Shown here in pieces: positions 6,104 through 11,471 of a DNA stretch of 33,445 bases. Source of the stretch: a virus; the IMG/VR virus record IMGVR_UViG_3300023439_000003, positions 1-33,445 of that record; one strand, given 5' to 3'. A model generated the notes under the pieces. That model saw only the letters and a program-made list of their open reading frames with translations. It had not been told where the DNA came from and did no database searches. Both the position numbers and the translations under genes were made by a program. How positions within the stretch are numbered: position 1 is the stretch's first letter; the number at the start of each line of letters is the position of its first letter.

Positions 6104-6469
6104 TCAAACTAATGTCCTTTCTAAGCCTGCAATCTCCCTGAATGCCATTGGTGTTAACGCGTGCGAAATCTGCACGCGAACTTCGCGGATTTCCGCACCT
6201 GCCTTATCCATCTGCTCAGGCGTCAGTTCTTTTCCACGCCATTCTCGCGGCAAGCGCGGAAGCTCTACCGCAAAGAACCGAGCGCCACGAGCATTGATCT
6301 TTGCAATCGCCCATGGCGGGAGAACGCCGATGATAACGTCTCCTTCGTTCAGGCCATTGAAGAAATCATCGTTAAGGTGCTCAACAACCTCGCCTCCAAG
6401 GATGAACCCGCGTTGAACGAGCCAGTCCTTGAGACCATTATGACGGGACACAATGTAGATGCGCTTCAT
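6104..6469 (-). CDS. Csx16-family protein (VVA1548 type), candidate ring nuclease and anti-CRISPR
   Basis: The 121-residue product matches what I know of the Csx16/VVA1548 family over its length. It has SRHNG (8-12), GLKDWLVQRGF, a conserved HL (31-32), GDVIIGVLP (43-51), AIAKINARGARFF (54-66), then LPRLPREWRGKEL (70-82) and a following GA (91-92). Known from the family: it occurs beside type III CRISPR loci and has been reported to cleave cyclic tetra-adenylate, as a ring nuclease. Inference: in a phage, with no cas gene in the window, it would switch off type III cyclic-oligoadenylate signalling, as the viral ring nuclease AcrIII-1 does. AAGGAGG lies 5 nt before the ATG. A terminator-like hairpin follows. 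The substrate is untested. Confidence 0.85.
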   Translation of the reverse strand: MKRIYIVSRHNGLKDWLVQRGFILGGEVVEHLNDDFFNGLNEGDVIIGVLPPWAIAKINARGARFFAVELPRLPREWRGKELTPEQMDKAGAEIREVRVQISHALTPMAFREIAGLERTLV

Positions 6470-6481
6470 GCTTACCTCCTT

Positions 6482-6685
6482 TCAGTTGTTTGCTGCTTCA
6501 ATCAGTGCTTTGGCAAGTTCTTTTGCGTTTTCTTGCGTCAGGATCATGGTAAACGTCCTGACGACTTTGCCATCAAACGTTTTGTCTCCCGCAATAACGA
6601 TACGGGAACCGGAACGGATAAGGCGAATACGCCTGCCGTCTTTCATTTTCTCATTCTCAATATCAACGATGATTTCATAGCCCAT
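6482..6685 (-). CDS. Small hypothetical protein, 67 aa
   Basis: AAGGAGG lies upstream of the ATG, which shares one base with the TAA of the preceding gene. The product is a beta-rich core (MGYEIIVDIENEKMKDGRRI, then LIRSGSRIVIAGDKTFDG, then VVRTFTMILT) followed by a C-terminal helix (ENAKELAKALIEAANN). The final helix resembles those in the 7166 and 4464 products. It is directly upstream of the Csx16-like gene with 12 nt between, so the two are probably co-translated. The function is unknown. Confidence 0.75.
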   Translation of the reverse strand: MGYEIIVDIENEKMKDGRRIRLIRSGSRIVIAGDKTFDGKVVRTFTMILTQENAKELAKALIEAANN

Positions 6686-6924
6686 TATTCTACCTCCTTT
6701 CCATGAAAGAGTTTTGCGACGCGCAGAAGATGCTCAAAGTTATACCCATGGCGCGTCAGCGCCATCCAAAAGAGATAAGACTGACTTTCCGCATATTCGC
6801 GGCTGCTCAGAACTAACTTTAAGTAGTAACCTTCCTCCTCGTCTGCCAGTCGCTTACGAACAACTGGCCCGAGGAACATCCAAACTAGCCTCACGTCTTC
6901 TTTCGAGATGCGAGGAGGGATCAT
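6685..6924 (-). CDS. Hypothetical protein, 79 aa
   Basis: GAGGAGG lies 6 nt before the ATG, which overlaps the TGA of the preceding gene. The product is basic and aromatic: MIPPRISKEDVRLVWMFLGP, then RKRLADEEEGYYLKLVLSSR, then YLFWMALTRHGYNFEHLLRV. The pattern suggests a small helical bundle. No membrane segment is long enough to count. No family is recognised. It sits two genes upstream of the Csx16-like gene. Confidence 0.75.
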   Translation of the reverse strand: MIPPRISKEDVRLVWMFLGPVVRKRLADEEEGYYLKLVLSSREYAESQSYLFWMALTRHGYNFEHLLRVAKLFHGKEVE

Positions 6925-7100
6925 TGGCCCCTCCTCTTCGGGATATAAAACTCCCGAAAGATGAGTTCACCATTGCAGTAATACACTGCAACGACAATGT
7001 TGTTTTCCAAGTCAATATCGATAACATCACAATCACGGCCTTGTAAGTATCTGGTAGAGATATAGTCTTCTAACTTAGTAAGATTAGAATACCGAATCAT
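6921..7100 (-). CDS. Small hypothetical protein, 59 aa
   Basis: The ATG at 7100 has AAGGAGG 6 nt upstream, and the TGA overlaps the next ATG by 3 nt. The product starts MIRYSNLTKLEDYISTRYLQ, contains two cysteines (GRDCDVIDIDLE and YYCNGELIF) and is otherwise a beta meander. A basic end (IPKRRGQ) is partly dictated by the ribosome site of the next gene. The function is unknown. The tight coupling and ribosome site are the evidence for a real gene. Confidence 0.7.
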   Translation of the reverse strand: MIRYSNLTKLEDYISTRYLQGRDCDVIDIDLENNIVVAVYYCNGELIFREFYIPKRRGQ

Positions 7101-7120
7101 ATTCGCCTCCTTTTTGTTGG

Positions 7121-7157
7121 TATAGAAAGCCAGCGCCCCGCGAGAAGAGGCGCTGGC
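7121..7157 (-). terminator. Terminator-like hairpin
   Basis: GCCAGCGCC and GGCGCTGGC pair perfectly around an 11-nt loop and are followed on the minus strand by TTTCTATA. The next start codon is only 28 nt from the stem. Confidence 0.65.
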
Positions 7158-7165
7158 GAAAGTGT

Positions 7166-7372
7166 TCAGTCGATAATGCCATCAAGAAAATCCTCTGCAG
7201 TATCGATGAGCTTGCGAAGTTTACGAATGTGATGTTTATTCAGCTTCGATACGATTACGGTTTCTCCTGGCCACGGCCCGTAGCCATCGAAGATCGAGAG
7301 ATAAACATTGTCGTTATCAATGGAAACTTTAAACTCATTGAGTCCGATGTATGTGATTGCTTCCCTTTTCAC
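7166..7372 (-). CDS. Small hypothetical protein, 68 aa
   Basis: The start is GTG 7372, with AGGAGG 6 nt upstream; this ribosome site overlaps the stop of the preceding gene. The product is a beta-rich core (ITYIGLNEFKVSIDNDNVYL, then GETVIVSKL) followed by a long basic-to-acidic helix (HHIRKLRKLIDTAEDFLDG). It has the same layout as the 6482 and 4464 products: strands, then one C-terminal helix. That makes distant paralogy possible. The function is unknown. Confidence 0.75.
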   Translation of the reverse strand: MKREAITYIGLNEFKVSIDNDNVYLSIFDGYGPWPGETVIVSKLNKHHIRKLRKLIDTAEDFLDGIID

Positions 7373-7382
7373 TATTCACCTC

Positions 7383-7670
7383 CTAGTCCTTGGTATACAT
7401 CTCAATCTCGCCAGCTGTCTCGCTCAACGCGATCAGCCAACGGCGAAGGGCCCCAACGCTCGGAAGTCCAAGATCGTCAAGGGGGATCTTGACTTTTTCT
7501 TGCTTTGTGCTATCAAGGATATTGATGACAATTTTCTCGTTCGCCTCTTCAGACTTTCCTTCAACAATATCAATGATCAAGTTGTTGCCATCCACGTTAA
7601 TCAAGATAGTAATCGGGATATATTCATTCGTTCCATATGGGAAAATCTTAAGCTCTAGCGCATACTTCAT
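7383..7670 (-). CDS. Hypothetical protein, 95 aa
   Basis: GAGGAGG lies before the ATG. The product is strongly beta-rich in the first two thirds (MKYALELKIFPYG, then YIPITILINVDGNNLIIDIV, then KIVINILD) and ends in helices (LPSVGALRRWLIALSETAGE). It may be a larger member of the strand-then-helix miniprotein set of this arm. No catalytic or metal motif is visible. It follows the gap holding the hairpin at 7699-7731. Confidence 0.75.
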   Translation of the reverse strand: MKYALELKIFPYGTNEYIPITILINVDGNNLIIDIVEGKSEEANEKIVINILDSTKQEKVKIPLDDLGLPSVGALRRWLIALSETAGEIEMYTKD

Positions 7671-7698
7671 TTTGTCCTCCTCAGGTATGGGTTTCGAG

Positions 7699-7731
7699 GG
7701 CCGCCGCCCCCACGGGGAGCGGGCGGCGGCC
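7699..7731 (-). other. Strong GC hairpin
   Basis: GGCCGCCGCCC and GGGCGGCGGCC form an 11-bp all-GC stem with an 11-nt loop. No U-run follows on the minus strand. It lies between the terminator at 7771-7797 and the start at 7670, and could be an RNA-processing or pausing element. Confidence 0.55.
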
Positions 7732-7770
7732 GGGATACAATGACTTTCTCACCTCATGGGGCCTGGGTTA

Positions 7771-7797
7771 AAAGGAAAGCGGGCCTTATAGGCCCGC
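7771..7797 (-). terminator. Rho-independent terminator
   Basis: GCGGGCC and GGCCCGC pair around a 5-nt loop, followed on the minus strand by TTTCCTTTT. The stop codon of the first leftward gene lies in the loop, an unusually compact arrangement. Confidence 0.7.
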
Positions 7798-8106
7798 CTC
7801 CTCATCTTCGCTGCTGTCTTCAGCGCCGGCCAAGAGCGCCAGCGCGTCGCGTCGAATGTCTGGCTTGAAGACAATCACCGTCCAGAGGTTCTTTTCCGGC
7901 TTTCGCCGGATGACGATCGAAACGTCGTTGCCAGCTGCAACCCACTGATCGCCTTTCCGCGAAAGCGGAAACTCCTTCTTGTTAACCACAGCAACCAGCT
8001 TGTCGCCTTCTCGGCGAAGGCCGAACTGCAAGCGCTTCTTCGACTGCGACTCAACCAGTTTCGCATATCCGTTGGAGAGAATGTATCCAGAAGCGAAAAG
8101 CGCCAT
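7786..8106 (-). CDS. Hypothetical protein with acidic tail, 106 aa (first leftward gene)
   Basis: AAGGAGG lies before the ATG. Residues 1-85 are beta-rich and basic (YAKLVESQSKKRLQFGLRRE, then DKLVAVVNKKEFPLSRKG, then VSIVIRRKPEKNLWTVIVFK). The last 20 residues turn acidic (GAEDSSEDEEAG). A basic beta barrel with an acidic tail is the layout of many single-strand nucleic-acid-binding proteins, in which the tail recruits partners; here that is inference. It is the first gene leftward of the non-coding region, followed at once by a terminator, so it may be the most highly expressed early gene. Confidence 0.75.
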   Translation of the reverse strand: MALFASGYILSNGYAKLVESQSKKRLQFGLRREGDKLVAVVNKKEFPLSRKGDQWVAAGNDVSIVIRRKPEKNLWTVIVFKPDIRRDALALLAGAEDSSEDEEAGL

Positions 8107-8139
8107 CTTTTACCTCCTTTTTAATGTTGTTTTTTAGAG

Positions 8140-8170
8140 GGGCGCGCGCCCCCATGCCCCGCGCGCGCCC
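8140..8170. other. GC-only hairpin
   Basis: GGGCGCGCGC and GCGCGCGCCC pair across an 11-nt loop, just upstream of the first leftward gene. On the plus strand a T-run follows after 7 nt, so weak termination of rightward transcription is possible; on the minus strand it lies in the 5' leader. Confidence 0.5.
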
Positions 8171-8490
8171 AAGGACTGTTTTTTGAGAAAGAGTTTTTAA
8201 GAAAGTGAAATGAAAAAAAGAAAAGGGGCGAAAACGGAAGAAAAATGCAACCAAGACGGCATAAGCAACCAGATTGGAACGAAGAGCAACGACAAAACGG
8301 CTCGGAAGCGAGACGGTAGCACGGAAGAGCAGAAACGCAGGACTGAGCACGAGAACAGCAGAGAGAAGACCACGGAAAAGAGCAAGCTGTGGAGAGGAAC
8401 GGAGGAGTGTGGAGAGGAGAGGTGTAGAGAGGGGCGAAGCCCCTCCCCTCTCCCTCTCAGCATCCCGTTCAGCCCTGCTGACAGGCTGTC

Positions 8491-8541
8491 CAGTCAGCGC
8501 TGACTGTTCGGCTGAGGAGCTTGCACAGACTGCGCAGTCTG
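8491..8541. promoter_or_regulatory. Two perfect 16-bp palindromes, candidate operators
   Basis: CAGTCAGCGCTGACTG (8491-8506) and CAGACTGCGCAGTCTG (8526-8541) are perfect palindromes of the shared form CAGnCnGC-GCnGnCTG. Their centres are 35 bp apart. A third short palindrome, CCCCTAGGGG, lies at 8551-8560. Spaced, similar palindromes are typical of binding sites for a dimeric regulator or initiator. Confidence 0.55.
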
Positions 8542-8834
8542 AGCTGACTGCCCCTAGGGGGAGGGTGTCTCGTTGGGATGGGGACTTTGGGGTTTTATTC
8601 CATCCCTTCTCTGAACGGGGTTCCTAAGGCCATCTAAGTTACCGTCGTTTCGTTGGTTTTCCTTTACTGACTGAGTGTTTTATTATCTGGTTATGTCAAC
8701 TGACTGTTTTTGGTGCGGGTTGTTTTTGCGGTCTGTGCTTACTGGGGTTTACTTAGGGGCCGTCGTAAACCCTTACTCTTGGTCCCCTTACCCTTGATTA
8801 CCTACCCTTGATTCCCTTAGTTACTTACTGACTG
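8500..8834. repeat. CTGACTG iterons
   Basis: Five direct copies of CTGACTG start at 8500, 8544, 8667, 8700 and 8828. One inverted copy lies at 8491-8497 inside the first palindrome. Three of the five are preceded by A. This density in 340 bp resembles replication iterons. Confidence 0.5.
8789..8813. repeat. Tandem TACCCTTGATT repeat
   Basis: TACCCTTGATT occurs at 8789-8799 and 8803-8813, a 14-bp period. Degenerate relatives flank it: CCCTTACTCTTGG upstream and CCCTTAGTTACTTACTG downstream. Confidence 0.5.
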
Positions 8835-8956
8835 CTATGGGATCAGGATCTTACTTACTAACTACCGTGGTTAGTTATTTTTGGTTAGTAAGGGAAAACA
8901 CTCACTACCAATCTACCGTAGTAGTAGGTTCATCCCCCTAGATCCTGATCCCATAG
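8835..8956. repeat. Nested inverted repeat (17-bp outer arms)
   Basis: The outer arms CTATGGGATCAGGATCT (8835-8851) and AGATCCTGATCCCATAG (8940-8956) are perfect complements. Inside, CTTACTAAC (8854-8862) and GTTAGTAAG (8884-8892) form a second stem, and CTACCGTAG lies further right. The 122-nt element could form a cruciform or a large RNA stem-loop. Confidence 0.65.
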
Positions 8957-9148
8957 ATCTCCCCTGTAGGGGATAGGGGATAATAGGGGATAGGGGATTA
9001 TAAGGGGAAAGGGGAAAGAAGGGGAAAGGGGAAGAAATGGGCAAGACGACAGCTACCGGCATATTCGTTGCCGTTTCAACGATTCCTGTTCTGTCAGCCG
9101 GATTGAGGACGGAAGAAACCCAGATGAACCGCTGAGGTTCATCCCCCT
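8926..9148. repeat. AGGTTCATCCCCCT direct repeat with hairpin
   Basis: The 14-mer AGGTTCATCCCCCT occurs at 8926-8939 and again at 9135-9148. The second copy forms the right arm of a hairpin, GATGAACC-gctga-GGTTCATC, at 9123-9143. GCGGG-gataa-CCCGC follows at 9173-9187. Confidence 0.5.
8969..9031 (+). repeat. Eight GGGG tracts, potential double G-quadruplex
   Basis: GGGG tracts start at 8969, 8976, 8986, 8993, 9004, 9011, 9021 and 9028. The loops are 3, 6, 3, then 7, then 3, 6, 3 nt. This makes two four-tract units with identical loop spacing and a 35-bp period, each able to form a four-tetrad quadruplex on the plus strand. Confidence 0.7.
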
Positions 9149-9391
9149 GAGTCCTTCACCCATGAGTCTCCAGCGGGGATAACCCGCAGGCGCAACCCTG
9201 CCACCTGATCCTGACCTTCGCAACCCATGCCATCCTAGGCTGTCAGCTCAGCATATGGGCAACGGTCAGCCTCAGGAATGCCTCTCAGAGGCTCTCAGAG
9301 CGTCTCTAGGCCAAGTTTCAGCTCTTCCGAGTATGGTAGGTGCTGAGAGCATCCGAAAACGCGATACGGACGCTCTCAGCGCCTCTGAGGG

Positions 9392-9416
9392 CCAAATCCC
9401 CTATAAGGGGATTTGG
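9392..9416. other. Hairpin between the duplicated units
   Basis: CCAAATCCCCT and AGGGGATTTGG form an 11-bp perfect stem with a 3-nt loop. It is followed on the plus strand by GTTCTGAGG, so it is not a typical terminator. Confidence 0.5.
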
Positions 9417-9465
9417 GTTCTGAGGCTCTCAGAGCGTCTCTGTTGCGGGTTTGATGCCTTCCGAG

Positions 9466-9474
9466 TGGTATGAT
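9466..9474 (+). promoter_or_regulatory. Possible extended -10 promoter for the late genes
   Basis: TGGTATGAT matches an extended -10 (TGn-TATnAT) about 70 nt upstream of the small terminase start, inside the core of the second duplicated unit. There is no good -35 at normal spacing, so the call is weak. Confidence 0.25.
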
Positions 9475-9544
9475 ACCTTCCGCACCGGAAACGCAGCTCA
9501 GAGACGCTCTCATCGCCTCTGAGAACCATCTGAGGGGGTGACTG

Positions 9545-10006
9545 ATGGCCGACATCGTGAAGGTCACGAAGATTGGGCGGCGTGAGCTGTCTGAGAAGGA
9601 CAAGAAGTTCCTCGAGGAATACCTCATCTCCGGTTCGCTCAAGCAGGCTGCGATTGCCATCGGCTACGAGAAGAACCCGAACCAGATGGGGTATTACTTC
9701 AAGAAAAAACTCTATCCGTTCATTCTTGCCAACATGAGGGAGTTTATTTCAAAGATGGCTCCGAATGCGTTGACTACCATCTACGAACTGGCAATGAACT
9801 GCGAAGATCCAAAGATCAGGTTCCAGGCTGCAAAGGACATCCTCGACAGAGCTGGGTTCAAGCCAGCAACTGAGCACAAGATCAGCATTGAGCAGATGAG
9901 CGACGAAGAGATCGATCAAGAGTTGAGAAGATTGCTCAAGAAGGCGAATGTTGTCGACGTCCAGATCGTTGACGATGGAGGGAACGATGCCGATTCAACT
10001 GGGTGA
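9545..10006 (+). CDS. terS: Terminase small subunit
   Basis: This 153-residue product selects phage DNA for packaging and loads the large subunit. Residues about 17-45 (LSEKDKKFLEEYLISGSLKQ, then AAIAIGYEKN) form the N-terminal helix-turn-helix typical of small terminases. The middle, APNALTTIYELAMNC and IRFQAAKDILDRAGF, is the usual oligomerisation and linker segment. An acidic C-terminal part follows (EEIDQELRRL, then VDDGGND), where such proteins contact TerL. GAGGGGG precedes the ATG. It is the first gene of the rightward block, and its last 20 nt overlap the start of the next gene. Confidence 0.8.
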   Translation: MADIVKVTKIGRRELSEKDKKFLEEYLISGSLKQAAIAIGYEKNPNQMGYYFKKKLYPFILANMREFISKMAPNALTTIYELAMNCEDPKIRFQAAKDILDRAGFKPATEHKISIEQMSDEEIDQELRRLLKKANVVDVQIVDDGGNDADSTG

Positions 10007-11471
10007 TTCGCTGTATCGAATCCTGACGAGTCGCGTTAACAAGAAATCGGGAGACATCCGATACCTGATCGACTCGTCGAAGAACGACGAGGGCGAACGC
10101 TCAGTGATGACTGAGTCGATCAAGATCGTCAAGCGAGAACTGAAGCCAAAGAAGAGGAACATCCCAGAGCTTGCTAAGCTGAGAAAGTATCGTATCTTGA
10201 CTCCGTCCGAACTTGATCGTCTTGCTGAGCGTGACGTTCCAAATAAGGATGCTCTTGCTGAGTTGTATGCCCTGCATGCAAAGGCATACAAGAACATCAT
10301 CAAAGCCGTTGCGAAGAGAAGCGACAAGCTGAAGAAGACTTTGCAGAAATACGACAACGACGTCTCAAAGTTCCTCAAGACGAATGCTGCAAAACAGATC
10401 GTTGAACGAGTCATCTTGGCCCGCAGAAAAACAGGGCGTGGCGACATTGAGAAGACGATTGAAGAGGCAAGAGGTCTCAAGTCGTCGTATAGGAGAGAGG
10501 ACTCAGATTTCAGACTGAAAACGATTGACAAGGTCTATTTGCTGTCAAAGCAGCTCAAGAGCGCTCTGATGAACGACATTACTGATTCAATCTCTTCTGT
10601 CGTCAATGACGCCAAGGTTTACGTCATCCCGACGAAGAAGCTTGAAAGGCTTTCGAAGGAATATTCCAAAATCCTTGGAGAGAGCTACGCAAGTGAGGCA
10701 TCAAAAGCGCTTGAAGAAATCGTTGACGTCGTCAATAGGTTTAATAAAGAGATTGCAAGTCTAGCAAAGCATGGTGGCATAACGAAAGCAAGGCTTGCAA
10801 AGATCAGAAAGAAATATTCCAACGAGATTACGAAGAAAACAGATAAACTAAGCAGAGCAATCAAGAAGGCTCATGGAGCTGTGAAAGACAGAGCTGATGA
10901 CGAATACGCAAAGTTTGGCGATGATTTAGCTGAAATCGAGAACAAGAAGAAGCCGGCGCATGGATCTGATGAAGCAGCCGGCGCAAGCACGGAAGAAGAT
11001 GAGGAGCTTATGCAGTTCTGGGGCAGAAAGAAAGGGAAGATGAAGTTCGGGTCCGGTGGCGAAGAGGAATCTGGGCCAAGAGCTAAGAAGATCCTTACTC
11101 CAAGGGAGATCAAACTCATTGCCGAGGGCATCAAGTCGGCAAGAAAGAAACTTCGTTACTTCGATACATTATACGTTAACGAATACACAAAGCACTCAGC
11201 GAAGATTGCAAGACAAGTGAACAAACTCATTAACGCATATAACGATGCTCTTGATAGATTCGAGCGCTTGAAGACTGAACTGAGAGTTACGAAGGACAAA
11301 AACAAGCGCGCTCTCATTAAGAGAGAAATGAAGGCGCTAAGGAGCAAGGTTGATCAAGTTATCAGCAGTCTTGAGGAAATCTCTAGCAGGTGGAAGAAGA
11401 AAGGAAGAGGTGTATATACGAGCAGGTATTCCTATCTTGGCGACAAGAAGAGCAGAAGGGTTGATCTATGA
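9987..11471 (+). CDS. Large charged coiled-coil protein between terS and terL, 494 aa
   Basis: The start at 9987 has GGAGGG 4 nt upstream. The product is almost entirely charged helix, rich in Lys, Arg, Glu and Asp. Three similar modules begin with an I-x-T-like turn and a helix: RILTPSELDRLAE (about 66), YVIPTKKLERLSKE (about 212) and KILTPREIKLIAEG (about 369). Each is followed by long helices, for example AYKNIIKAVAKRSDKLKKTL and HSAKIARQVNKLINAYNDAL. An acidic low-complexity linker (about 329-367, with STEEDEELMQFWGRKKGK) separates the second and third. There is no catalytic motif. Its place between terminase genes, with ATGA overlap onto terL, suggests a packaging or virion role. The family is not recognised. 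Confidence 0.75.
   Translation: MPIQLGDSLYRILTSRVNKKSGDIRYLIDSSKNDEGERSVMTESIKIVKRELKPKKRNIPELAKLRKYRILTPSELDRLAERDVPNKDALAELYALHAKAYKNIIKAVAKRSDKLKKTLQKYDNDVSKFLKTNAAKQIVERVILARRKTGRGDIEKTIEEARGLKSSYRREDSDFRLKTIDKVYLLSKQLKSALMNDITDSISSVVNDAKVYVIPTKKLERLSKEYSKILGESYASEASKALEEIVDVVNRFNKEIASLAKHGGITKARLAKIRKKYSNEITKKTDKLSRAIKKAHGAVKDRADDEYAKFGDDLAEIENKKKPAHGSDEAAGASTEEDEELMQFWGRKKGKMKFGSGGEEESGPRAKKILTPREIKLIAEGIKSARKKLRYFDTLYVNEYTKHSAKIARQVNKLINAYNDALDRFERLKTELRVTKDKNKRALIKREMKALRSKVDQVISSLEEISSRWKKKGRGVYTSRYSYLGDKKSRRVDL

Larger units (their letters stand above)
9288..9523 (+). repeat. 134-bp tandem duplication with hairpin arms
   Basis: The left arm GAGGCTCTCAGAGCGTCTCT is identical at 9288-9307 and 9422-9441. 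The right arm (GACGCTCTCA, one variable base, then CGCCTCTGAG) recurs at 9369-9389 and 9503-9523. Both pairs are exactly 134 bp apart. Within each unit the arms are largely complementary to each other. The cores differ but share CTTCCGAGT and GAAACGC-like blocks. The second unit ends 21 nt before the small terminase start. Confidence 0.7.
8107..9544. other. Non-coding divergent control region, candidate origin
   Basis: No credible gene is seen in 1.4 kb between the leftward early genes and the rightward late genes. Open frames here lack ribosome sites and have extreme composition. The strand bias changes in blocks: about 8180-8430 is purine-rich on the plus strand, 8580-8760 is T/G-rich, 8765-8830 has CCCTTA-type repeats and 8965-9035 is GGGG-rich. 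It contains palindromes, iterons, nested inverted repeats and a tandem duplication, listed separately. There is also GAGGGGC-gaa-GCCCCTC (8429-8445). The combination suggests a replication origin plus promoters for both arms. No DnaA-box cluster was recognised. Confidence 0.7.

Noticed and set aside
8051-8463. Hydrophobic open frames on the minus strand opposite the purine-rich stretch
   Set aside because: Phe/Leu/Ser-rich translation is the mirror of purine bias; no ribosome site, and it overlaps the well-supported gene at 7786-8106.
8210-8503. Open frame on the plus strand (97 codons) in the purine-rich stretch
   Set aside because: No ribosome site, lysine/glutamate/arginine-only composition caused by purine bias, and it runs through hairpins and palindromes.
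9073-9119. CRISPR array
   Set aside because: Only one imperfect repeat-like unit, with no regularly spaced copies.
9255-9660. Open frames across the 134-bp duplication, both strands
   Set aside because: They follow the repeat structure, lack ribosome sites and, on the minus strand, overlap the terS start.
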